The position numbers and the translations under genes were made by a program. The notes beneath the pieces were generated by a model that was not told where the DNA came from, made no database searches, and saw nothing but the letters and a program-made list of their open reading frames with translations. From contig CACZQU010000492.1 of the NCBI GenBank assembly GCA_902783305.1, positions 1-8,624 on the forward strand: a DNA stretch of 8,624 nt, in the 5' to 3' direction. Positions 1 to 6,603 of this stretch are shown here, piece after piece; position 1 is the first letter of the stretch; each line of letters begins with the position of its first letter. The stretch comes from an uncultured Lachnospiraceae bacterium. GTDB lineage: Bacteria > Bacillota > Clostridia > Lachnospirales > Lachnospiraceae.

Positions 1-507
<507 letters not shown>

Positions 508-924
508 TTATTTCTTCTTTGGCCTCTTGGCGCCATATTTGGAACGCGCCTGCCTTCTGTTGGCAACGCCTGCCGTGTCAAGGGTACCCCTGATGATATG
601 ATATCTGGTACCAGGAAGGTCCTTTACCCTGCCGCCGCGGATCAGCACGACAGAGTGCTCCTGAAGGTTATGTCCCTCGCCGGGGATGTAGCTTGTCACT
701 TCAATTCCGTTGGAAAGGCGGACCCTGGCGATCTTTCTGAGAGCGGAATTCGGCTTCTTCGGAGTCGCGGTCTTTACCTGTGTGCAGACGCCGCGCTTCT
801 GGGGCGCGGACTGGTAAACGGCTTTCTTCCTCAGGGAATTGAAGGTTCTCTGCAGAGCCGGAGCTGTGGATTTCCTGACAGCGGTCTCGCGGCCCTTTCT
901 CACTAACTGGTTAAATGTTGGCAT
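508..924 (-). CDS. rpsL: 30S ribosomal protein S12
   Basis: This is the complete 138-residue S12, a component of the 30S decoding centre that contacts the codon-anticodon helix and influences accuracy. It opens with [13 protein letters not shown], has the roughly 13-residue insertion near residues 25-40 that Gram-positive S12 carries relative to E. coli, and contains the conserved loops [11 protein letters not shown] (54-64) and GGRVKDLPG (97-105). The two lysines whose substitution gives streptomycin resistance in other species, E. coli K43 and K88, correspond to K56 and K101 and are both wild type. D102 is the aspartate that RimO methylthiolates in E. coli. The C-terminus [10 protein letters not shown] is typical. 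The ATG at 924 is supported by GGGAGGTGA (931-939) 6 bases upstream. Expression should be driven by the consensus promoter at 1039-1067 and may be modulated by the leader hairpin. It is the first gene of the str operon here. Confidence 0.98.
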   Translation of the reverse strand: MPTFNQLVRKGRETAVRKSTAPALQRTFNSLRKKAVYQSAPQKRGVCTQVKTATPKKPNSALRKIARVRLSNGIEVTSYIPGEGHNLQEHSVVLIRGGRVKDLPGTRYHIIRGTLDTAGVANRRQARSKYGAKRPKKK

Positions 925-986
925 TCCGTTTCACCTCCCGATGAACTATCCGATAATTGTGTCTTTTCGGCTGCTATCAATCATGA

Positions 987-1036
987 AAAGGCCTGCAGAC
1001 GGGGTACCTGTCCGGTACCCCTGTTTGCAAGCCTTT
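987..1036 (-). promoter_or_regulatory. Long stem-loop at the 5' end of the str-operon leader RNA (attenuator or stabiliser)
   Basis: On the transcribed strand the arms 1036-1014 and 1008-987 pair around the loop GGACA. The core is a perfect 8-bp stem, GGGGTACC/GGTACCCC. Pairing continues outward through AC/GT, TGCA/TGCA and AAAGGC/GCCTTT, interrupted only by a bulged A (1022), one A-C mismatch (1025/998) and one G-U wobble (1030/993). TTTT at 989-986 follows the GC-rich part, partly overlapping the last A-T pairs, then C. The predicted start site (about 1032-1034) falls at the base of the 5' arm, so the mRNA would begin almost flush with the hairpin. It could be a terminator-like attenuator, a 5' stabilising hairpin, or a leaky end point for read-through from the upstream cassette. 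The inverted repeat is certain; the role is inferred. Confidence 0.75.
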
Positions 1037-1038
1037 CT

Positions 1039-1075
1039 ATTATATCGGCGGAAAAACCCTCTGTCAAGTTTTTTT
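1039..1075 (-). promoter_or_regulatory. Consensus sigma-70/sigma-A promoter of the str operon
   Basis: The minus strand reads TTGACA (1067-1062), exactly 17 bases, then TATAAT (1044-1039), which is a perfect match to both consensus hexamers with optimal spacing. A run of seven A (1075-1069) directly upstream of the -35 box resembles an UP element. The likely start is G or A at 1034-1032, giving a leader of about 108 bases before the rpsL ATG. The promoter lies just after the stop codon of the upstream exported hydrolase gene, so rpsL does not depend on rpoBC transcription. Confidence 0.93.
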
Positions 1076-1083
1076 CCACCGAC

Positions 1084-2781
1084 TCAGTGATAAAAGTCGT
1101 AGATCGTCCCGGCGGCATTGGAAATCGCCTGCTGGGCTGTCCCAACCTCCGTCAGGTTTTCCGACATGAAGACAATGATCAGGTCGTTCCCGTTGTCCGT
1201 ATCATAGATGATGGCGGCATCGTTCTCCACATCCCCAAGCTCTCCTGTCTTGTTTGCCGTCTTCACGCCATCCGGCAGTCCGGCCGGAATCTTGTGCGTT
1301 CTCTCCTGCTGGGCGAGGAGGGAGAGCATCTCTGAAGCATAGGGCATATTCCCGTAGGACTGGATATTGCTCCAGATCCTGCCGGAATTTTCTCCGTCTT
1401 CGCCTCCGCCTCCATAAACTGTTTTGTAGATCTCCGAGAGGAATTTACCGACATCCACGACAGAAGTATAATTGTCGCCAAATTCATTGCTGGCCAGAAG
1501 AAGTCTTCCCATGGAGGTGCAGTCATATCCATGGCTCTGGCAATAGGCATTTACCGCACCCATGCCCACAGAGCTGTCTCCGCCGCCGAGAATTCCAACC
1601 AGCGCATTAGCCGCGTCATTGTCGCTCACGGTAATCATGGGGTACAGATATCCATACAGGGTATCTGATCCATAGGTCTGCGAAAGCTCCTCATATCGTT
1701 CGTATACCGCACCCATGATAAAAAGCTTGATCAGGCTGGCCGCCTGCATTCTTTCCATGTTGGCCGTGGTCGGTGCGTATGCAGAAACCGAGTTCTTCAG
1801 ATCGCCGACATAGACTGCCCATTTCCCGATGCCCGGAAGGTTGCTGTAAGCTGTACCGACAGCGGTAGATAACAGAGTCTTTGCCTCGTTTTTTGCCTGC
1901 TCCTCCTCAAAGTCACTCGGAGGACGGATTCCGGCATCCCCGGAGGGTTCTTCTGAAGGCTCCTGCGCTTCGGAAGACGTCTCCCCCAGAATCCCGTCCT
2001 GCCCCCCGGAAGCATCCGGCTCCGGCAAAGCGTCCTGCATGCCGGCGGAAGCTTCCTGTGTCCGCGCGGAGGTCTCCTGAACCTCAGGGGCAGCACCCAA
2101 ATCCGCCTGTGCGGCGTTTTGTCCTGACGCGGCAACAGCTTCAGCGGTTTTTCCCGTCGTGCCTCTTCCCGTCGTCGCACCAGGATTTTCCCTGAAATAT
2201 TCGTCGATTCCTTCGACTACGATGTAAGCAATCCATGCCTGGCCGGCCATATCCCGCTCCGTATAGAAGGAAGTATTGTTTACCATGGCATCCACCTTCA
2301 CCAGGACGGAAGGAACAACTCCGTCCAGCCGGGCCGATTCCATTGCCTCGGGAACCGGCTCTCCGGTTGCCCGGGAATACGCCCTGAGAATCGAATCCGC
2401 CAGGATTTTTGAATACCGGCAGGCCGCAGGGGAAGCTGTCACAGACTGGGACATTGTCAGTACCGGTCCCGATTCAATTGAAGCACTTCCGTCGGAAAAG
2501 TCTCCGCCCTCTGCTTCAAGACTTTCCGGACCGCCGGCACTCATATTGCCCAGCTCTGCCATCGTCTGAAGCTTCACCACCACATCCGCCGCGGAGGATG
2601 GCGTAGTGACAATATCATATCCCTTGGTCGAAAGGACATCCATCATGATCTCCGCAATCCGGGCGTCTTCTACCGCCTCCCCGTTTTCAATCCTTATGGT
2701 AACTGCCGCGGACGCACCAGCCGTCAGCGCAAAGACCGCACAGATGATGACCGGAATCAGAGCAAGCTTTGTCTTGATCAT
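1084..2781 (-). CDS. Exported protein: degenerate amidase_3-like domain plus beta-lactamase-like serine hydrolase domain
   Basis: This 565-residue protein has a signal peptide (residues 1-25; two lysines, a hydrophobic core, ASA before the predicted cut) and no lipobox, so it should be secreted or wall-associated. Residues 27-197 resemble N-acetylmuramoyl-L-alanine amidase (amidase_3) in pattern: a helix and strand at 38-59, ADVVVKLQTMA at 65-75 where amidases have ADLFVSIHANA, and PSVLVKVDAMVNN at 157-169 where they have a P-x-x-LVE-x-G-F-x-x-N pattern. The zinc-binding His is Gln72 and the catalytic Glu is Lys162, so this domain looks inactive. Residues 200-297 are an Ala/Glu/Gln/Ser-rich linker. 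Residues 298-565 are a class A beta-lactamase-like serine hydrolase with SLIK (S349, K352), SDN (386-388) and KTG (511-513). An obvious equivalent of beta-lactamase Glu166 was not found, so peptidase- or sensor-like activity is as plausible as beta-lactam hydrolysis. The start at 2781 follows AGGAGG (2788-2793) by 6 bases. It is the last gene of the kinase cassette. Confidence 0.85.
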   Translation of the reverse strand: MIKTKLALIPVIICAVFALTAGASAAVTIRIENGEAVEDARIAEIMMDVLSTKGYDIVTTPSSAADVVVKLQTMAELGNMSAGGPESLEAEGGDFSDGSASIESGPVLTMSQSVTASPAACRYSKILADSILRAYSRATGEPVPEAMESARLDGVVPSVLVKVDAMVNNTSFYTERDMAGQAWIAYIVVEGIDEYFRENPGATTGRGTTGKTAEAVAASGQNAAQADLGAAPEVQETSARTQEASAGMQDALPEPDASGGQDGILGETSSEAQEPSEEPSGDAGIRPPSDFEEEQAKNEAKTLLSTAVGTAYSNLPGIGKWAVYVGDLKNSVSAYAPTTANMERMQAASLIKLFIMGAVYERYEELSQTYGSDTLYGYLYPMITVSDNDAANALVGILGGGDSSVGMGAVNAYCQSHGYDCTSMGRLLLASNEFGDNYTSVVDVGKFLSEIYKTVYGGGGEDGENSGRIWSNIQSYGNMPYASEMLSLLAQQERTHKIPAGLPDGVKTANKTGELGDVENDAAIIYDTDNGNDLIIVFMSENLTEVGTAQQAISNAAGTIYDFYH

Positions 2782-2826
2782 AGTAAACCTCCTGCTTTTT
2801 ATATTTTCATACCGTACCAGTTCAGC

Positions 2827-2844
2827 CGTTACCGAATAGTAACG
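2827..2844. repeat. 6-bp inverted repeat CGTTAC/GTAACG in the gap before the exported hydrolase gene
   Basis: The 74-base gap between the third cassette gene and the exported hydrolase gene contains CGTTAC, a 6-base spacer, then GTAACG. No T-run follows in the direction of transcription, so it is not an intrinsic terminator. It could be a weak RNA hairpin or a protein-binding operator controlling the last gene separately. A TATAAA at about 2796-2801 follows on the minus strand, but no convincing -35 box accompanies it, so I do not call a promoter. Confidence 0.4.
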
Positions 2845-2855
2845 TTAATGCAGTT

Positions 2856-4088
2856 TCACTCCTCACTTTCATCCAGCGCCTCATAGGATTTCTCCCAGAT
2901 CTCGGAAAAGACAGCCAGCGGGCAGTCTGTCAGAAGGCACATCAGCAGAAAGCATTCATAGGGATTGACGATGTAGATTTCTCCCATTCCGCAATCTGCC
3001 AGAATCGCCTGGGCTTCATGGATAAAATGCTGATATCGGTCATAAGGATCCACATCTGCCATTTCCTGGGAAATGATAAAGAACTCCAGCGTCAGCAGGT
3101 CAAACCTCTCTACCGGAAACTTATGATTCAGAATACTGGTAATCCGCTGTCTGCTGAAGCGTTTCTGGCTGAAATGCTTTGCCAGTGTGGAGGCGGACAT
3201 CTTCTTCAGGTTTCCCATGGCATTGACCGGGATTCCATTACAGATCACCTTCTCCAGATCCGCAGGCGTGATTTCTCTGGCTGTCCAGATTTTTTCCCGG
3301 CCCTTTTCCTCTTCATCCTGCTGGTACATGGAAGCGATAATCTGCCGGGAATGCTCCAGAAGCTCCATAAACGCCTTGAAGGCCTTACTCTTTTCCGACA
3401 GGGGATCTTCCCATCCTGCCTTGAGAAAGGACAGATACTCCATCAGCTTTTCCTCGTCCTCTATGCCGAAATTTCTTCCATACAGGCAGCCCGCTTCCTC
3501 CGCTTTTCCTGTCGGTACGAGTTCCTCATACCTTTTCTTGTACTCATCCGCCTTGCTGTAGGGCAGATGGTGGGAAAAGCAATACCAGTAGATCAGTTCC
3601 TCCGGATTATGCAGATCGATATCCTGCTCTCTGAGTACCCTGGTCAGAAAATGGGACACATCCTCAGTCGTCATTTTAAGACCAAAACCAAGAAGAAAAA
3701 CCGTTTCCCTTTTCACCGATGCCTGGGACAGCCAGTTGTTGAGCAGTGCCGGCAGCTTGGTGGATGTCGGGTTCATCGACTTGGGCGTACGGGTCTCCTG
3801 AAAGGAATCAAGAGCGATCTCCCGATAGGTTTCCGTAGATACCTCCGCAAAAGGCTCCTCCAGCCCTGCGCGCTCATAAATATATCGTTTCAGCTGATCA
3901 CCGAAGGAAACCAGCTCCATTTCCTTGTATAAGTAATGAAAAATGACATTCGCATCTTCATCCTCAAAGCTTTCTAAACTGACCACCTGGCGGAATCTCT
4001 GTGTCGCCTTTTTGGTAAACTCGAAATCCTGAACCAGCCCCTCGATGTCTGTCTGCTCAAAGTCCAGTTCATCCATCCTGTTTTTCAT
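2856..4088 (-). CDS. Cytoplasmic protein of unknown function in a kinase/phosphatase cassette
   Basis: This 410-residue protein has no signal peptide and no clear membrane span, and I cannot assign a named family. The N-terminus (1-60) is acidic and probably helical. Residues 129-153 hold a hydrophobic-acidic block, FLLGFGLKMTTEDVSHFLTR then VLREQD, followed by NPEELIYWYC (161-170). A basic segment at 297-323 (STLAKHF, SQKRFSRQRITSIL) looks like a helix-turn-helix or RNA/protein-binding helix. The C-terminus has DLLTLEFFI (330-338), CGMGEIYIVNPYECFLLMCL (366-385) and a final helix near 390-403. From memory, similar FLLGF...LREQD and NPYE patterns occur in uncharacterised Clostridia proteins near Ser/Thr kinases and PP2C phosphatases; this was not searched. 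ATG at 4088 is preferred over the Met at 4076 because AAGGGGAAGG lies 6 bases upstream. It overlaps the phosphatase gene by 20 bases, implying translational coupling. A role as kinase substrate, scaffold or output factor is inference. Confidence 0.85.
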   Translation of the reverse strand: MKNRMDELDFEQTDIEGLVQDFEFTKKATQRFRQVVSLESFEDEDANVIFHYLYKEMELVSFGDQLKRYIYERAGLEEPFAEVSTETYREIALDSFQETRTPKSMNPTSTKLPALLNNWLSQASVKRETVFLLGFGLKMTTEDVSHFLTRVLREQDIDLHNPEELIYWYCFSHHLPYSKADEYKKRYEELVPTGKAEEAGCLYGRNFGIEDEEKLMEYLSFLKAGWEDPLSEKSKAFKAFMELLEHSRQIIASMYQQDEEEKGREKIWTAREITPADLEKVICNGIPVNAMGNLKKMSASTLAKHFSQKRFSRQRITSILNHKFPVERFDLLTLEFFIISQEMADVDPYDRYQHFIHEAQAILADCGMGEIYIVNPYECFLLMCLLTDCPLAVFSEIWEKSYEALDESEE

Positions 4089-4902
4089 CGATTTCCTTCC
4101 CCTTAAGCCATGCCCAGATGCGCTTTGGAAAGCGCACAGATTGCAGTCTCCTGACTTCGCATACTACCGCAGTGACATTATCCCGTCCTCCTGCCACAAG
4201 AGCCTTCTCCAGAAGCTTTTTCGCGGCAGCGGCGGGATCTCCCTCCTCCATAAGGATCCGGCCAATCTCCCCGGTGGTAAGCATATCCGTCAGGCCATCT
4301 GTACATAGAAGAATTTTCATCCCGTTTGTATAGGGAACTTCCCGGAAATACGGAGTCAACTCTGACTCCTCCTCCGCAAGACCCAGATACTGGATAAGCG
4401 GAGCTTTTCCCCAGTAAGGAAGACTGCTGACATGATCTACAGAAGCCTGAGTCAGGCTTCCATCCGCCAGATAAGCCCGGCTGTCACCCAGATTGCACAG
4501 GCACAGCGTCCTGCGTCCGAATGCCGCGGCGACCATCGTGGAACCCATGGAAGAGATTTTGTGTTCACGGGCGTAGGCGCAGACCGCGCGGTTCATCCGG
4601 CGGCTTGCCTCATCCAGAAAGCCCTTCGGGTCATCCGGCATGGTTTTTCCGATTTCCTCATAGACCTTGCCCAGCTCCCCGGCTCCGGTGCCGGCTGCAG
4701 CTTCCCCGCAGCTCTCCCCGCCCATTCCGTCAAACACCGCAAGCACAGGCCTGTCCGGAAGGCTTCGGCTTGCCGAATAGATTTCTTCGCTTCCCTCGTG
4801 GATCACGGGAAGGGAATCCCCGCAGCACCAGTAATTATCCTCGTTATTATAACGCGACTTGCCTTTGTGGCAGAAATACGCGTAATGAATCTCATATGCC
4901 AT
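4069..4902 (-). CDS. PP2C-family (PPM) Ser/Thr protein phosphatase
   Basis: This 277-residue cytoplasmic phosphatase should remove phosphate from Ser/Thr residues phosphorylated by the adjacent kinase, using two metal ions. The PPM motifs are in order and intact: R17-YN-NED (metal-binding E21, D22), VFDGMGG (56-62, D58), GSTMVAA (120-126), NLGDSRAYL (137-145), LLCTDGLTDML (198-208, D202) and GGRDNVTAVV (238-247, D241). Its length matches PrpC/Stp-type enzymes, with a basic tail after residue 250. I start it at ATG 4902 rather than the upstream in-frame Met at 4977. The HYAYFCHKGKSRYNNEDN beginning is standard for the family, and GGAG lies about 10 bases upstream inside the kinase gene. It overlaps the kinase stop by 11 bases (ATGGCATATGA) and the next gene by 20, so the three are very likely co-translated. 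Confidence 0.96.
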   Translation of the reverse strand: MAYEIHYAYFCHKGKSRYNNEDNYWCCGDSLPVIHEGSEEIYSASRSLPDRPVLAVFDGMGGESCGEAAAGTGAGELGKVYEEIGKTMPDDPKGFLDEASRRMNRAVCAYAREHKISSMGSTMVAAAFGRRTLCLCNLGDSRAYLADGSLTQASVDHVSSLPYWGKAPLIQYLGLAEEESELTPYFREVPYTNGMKILLCTDGLTDMLTTGEIGRILMEEGDPAAAAKKLLEKALVAGGRDNVTAVVCEVRRLQSVRFPKRIWAWLKGKEIDEKQDG

Positions 4903-6481
4903 AAGGTTCTTTCTCCAGCTGTTCCTTGGAAATATCCCACAAATATTTTTCCTTTTCCAGGTATTCCTCGTTCTCAAATTCCATATCGTGGTTTACCTGG
5001 TCTGTGTCGATCCACCGGATCATTTCCCCTTTATCGTTGAAATAGTACAGCTCCTCCTGACCGCTTTCCTCCCAGAGAAACGCGAAAAACAAGGCATCTC
5101 CCCAATAGTAGTATTCCTCATACATTCCTGTGCCGGATGCGGCAGGATAAATCAGAGCCTTGACGAGCTTATTCTCTCTCTCATAATAACGCAGCTCCTC
5201 TCCCTCCTTTCCAACCTCCTCACAGTCCGGAAGCTCTTCCACAATGTACGATGCCTGTTCCCTGATCGTCTGCAGGGCAGTGGAGAAATCGTCAATCTGA
5301 GGGCTGGTTCTCTCGTTATTCTGCAGGGCCTCCACCGCGTGATCTGTGTTGTGCTCTGCATAGTCGGGTACCGGTTCCGGCTCTTCGCCAGGATGAGAGC
5401 CATCGCTGAAGAGCAGCAGAAAAACAACAGAAAACACGGCCAGTATGCCGACGGCCAATGCCAGGATCCACAAAGGAAAAGAAGGTTTTTCCACTGGTTT
5501 CTCCACCGGTTCCTCTGCTGTCCAGTGATCCTGCGAAGCAGACACATCCCATCCTTCCTGATATTCCCCTCTGCGCAGCTTCTCCAGATCCACCCGGAGA
5601 AGCTCGGGATCCTGATATCTCATCTTCGGATCAAACGCACAGGCCTTGAGGATAATCCTTGTCAGCTCTTTGCTGGCATCCGCCGGAGGGGGCAGCTCTT
5701 CCTCTCCGGTCATTCTCCGGCCAAAGGCAAGCTCCTTGTCATGGTAAGTGATCAGCTGTTTATCCAGGCTCATGAAAGGGAGGCGGTTCCGGTTCATCAG
5801 TTTATACAGGACAATCCCCAAAGCGTACAGATCCACGCCGCTGTCATAGGATTCTCCCTTGTACATCTCCGGAGCCATATAAGAGAACGTTCCTTTTTTG
5901 GACATACTCCCCATTGACTTTTCCAGTTCCCTCGCGATACCGAAATCTCCCAGTTTGAAATCACCGAAGCGGGAGACAAAAATGTTTTCCGGCTTCACGT
6001 CCCGGTGAATGATCCTGAGCTGCCCGCAGTATTCGAGAGCCTTACACAGATCGATACCGAGCTTGATGACATCGCGCTCCATCATCTCCCTTCCGGCGGA
6101 GTATTCCAGGAAGCTGTCCAGATACTCCATCCGGATATAAATATCCCATCCGATTTCATCAAGATATTCCACCACCTTGAAATCTTCGACAGAAACAATA
6201 TGGGAATTTCCCCTGAAATACTCCATCGTGCAGATTTCCTGGATGCATTCGTCCACAATGTTTTTGAAATAGCTTCTCAGCGCGTCTTCGCCGCCGATCT
6301 CGGCTTTGGCGCTGTTCAGCTCGGAGCGGTTGGAAGGGATCGGAATCACTTTGATCGCCGAATAGAAGGAGTGCCCTTGCTCCGTGCGTTCCGCTTTATA
6401 TACTTTCCCGTAGGAACCTTCACCGATTTTCTCCGTGATTTTCCATTCCTGCCATGGAGAAATCGGCCTGTCGTGATCCAT
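4892..6481 (-). CDS. Membrane Hanks-type (eukaryote-like) Ser/Thr protein kinase without PASTA repeats
   Basis: With the start chosen here the protein has 529 residues. The cytoplasmic kinase domain (about 12-300) is complete: glycine loop IGEGSYGKV (19-27), catalytic lysine K44 in SAIKV, catalytic loop HRDVKPEN (159-166), GDFG (178-181), activation-loop KKGTFSYMAPE (195-205), D217 in GVDLYALG and the late-domain R288. A juxtamembrane linker with PVEKPVEKP leads to one membrane span (about 336-358). The C-terminal 170 residues should lie outside the cell. They are acidic and aromatic-rich (EEYYYWGDALFFAFLW at 455-470, LYYFNDKGEMIRWID at 478-492). The PASTA repeats typical of PrkC/PknB/StkP are absent, so the ligand is unlikely to be sensed the same way. 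ATG 6481 is chosen because GAGGGGG (6490-6496) lies 8 bases upstream, kinase homology starts just after, and the longer version (Met at 6595) would be translated through the rpoC terminator. The stop overlaps the phosphatase start. Confidence 0.95.
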   Translation of the reverse strand: MDHDRPISPWQEWKITEKIGEGSYGKVYKAERTEQGHSFYSAIKVIPIPSNRSELNSAKAEIGGEDALRSYFKNIVDECIQEICTMEYFRGNSHIVSVEDFKVVEYLDEIGWDIYIRMEYLDSFLEYSAGREMMERDVIKLGIDLCKALEYCGQLRIIHRDVKPENIFVSRFGDFKLGDFGIARELEKSMGSMSKKGTFSYMAPEMYKGESYDSGVDLYALGIVLYKLMNRNRLPFMSLDKQLITYHDKELAFGRRMTGEEELPPPADASKELTRIILKACAFDPKMRYQDPELLRVDLEKLRRGEYQEGWDVSASQDHWTAEEPVEKPVEKPSFPLWILALAVGILAVFSVVFLLLFSDGSHPGEEPEPVPDYAEHNTDHAVEALQNNERTSPQIDDFSTALQTIREQASYIVEELPDCEEVGKEGEELRYYERENKLVKALIYPAASGTGMYEEYYYWGDALFFAFLWEESGQEELYYFNDKGEMIRWIDTDQVNHDMEFENEEYLEKEKYLWDISKEQLEKEPYGI

Positions 6482-6489
6482 CTTCCACA

Positions 6490-6496
6490 CCCCCTC
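6490..6496 (-). promoter_or_regulatory. Ribosome binding site deciding the kinase start
   Basis: GAGGGGG lies 8 bases before ATG 6481. It supports the 529-residue kinase over the in-frame extension starting at 6595, which has 38 extra residues with no kinase-family character and spans the terminator hairpin. Confidence 0.75.
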
Positions 6497-6544
6497 GCTT
6501 TTCCAGCCATCAACCAGCGGATCAGCCTGCCGGTCCTGATCTGG

Positions 6545-6579
6545 AAAAACCCCCATAAAGACTCTGTCTCTACGGGGGT
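6545..6579 (-). terminator. Intrinsic terminator downstream of rpoC
   Basis: On the transcribed strand CCCCCGTAGAGAC (6578-6566) pairs with GTCTTTATGGGGG (6562-6550) across the three-base loop AGA. That gives a 13-bp stem with two G-U wobbles and no mismatch, followed directly by TTTTT (6549-6545). It begins about 25 bases after the rpoC stop and precedes the kinase start by some 60 bases. It should end most rpoBC transcripts. I found no convincing promoter in the 63 bases between it and the kinase gene, so the cassette may rely on read-through or on a promoter inside rpoC. Confidence 0.93.
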
Positions 6580-6603
6580 CATCTGATGCTTTCATCCGAA
6601 TGG

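Noticed and set aside
2782..2820. Possible promoter with TATAAA before the exported hydrolase gene
   Set aside because: The best -35 candidate (CTGAAC) matches only three of six bases, so a promoter call is not supported.
3018..3932. 304-codon open frame on the plus strand
   Set aside because: It lies wholly antisense to the third cassette gene. That gene has a good ribosome binding site and fits its neighbours' overlaps, while the plus-strand product shows no recognisable features.
4903..4977. N-terminal extension of the phosphatase to the Met at 4977
   Set aside because: The extra 25 residues are basic and unlike PP2C N-termini, and they overlap the kinase gene. The start at 4902 matches the family.
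4988..5917. 309-codon open frame on the plus strand
   Set aside because: It is antisense to the kinase gene, whose motifs are unmistakable. The open frame is a by-product of codon use.
6482..6595. N-terminal extension of the kinase to the Met at 6595
   Set aside because: It would translate through the rpoC terminator hairpin, has no kinase-family character, and starts only 8 bases after the rpoC stop. ATG 6481 has a better ribosome binding site.
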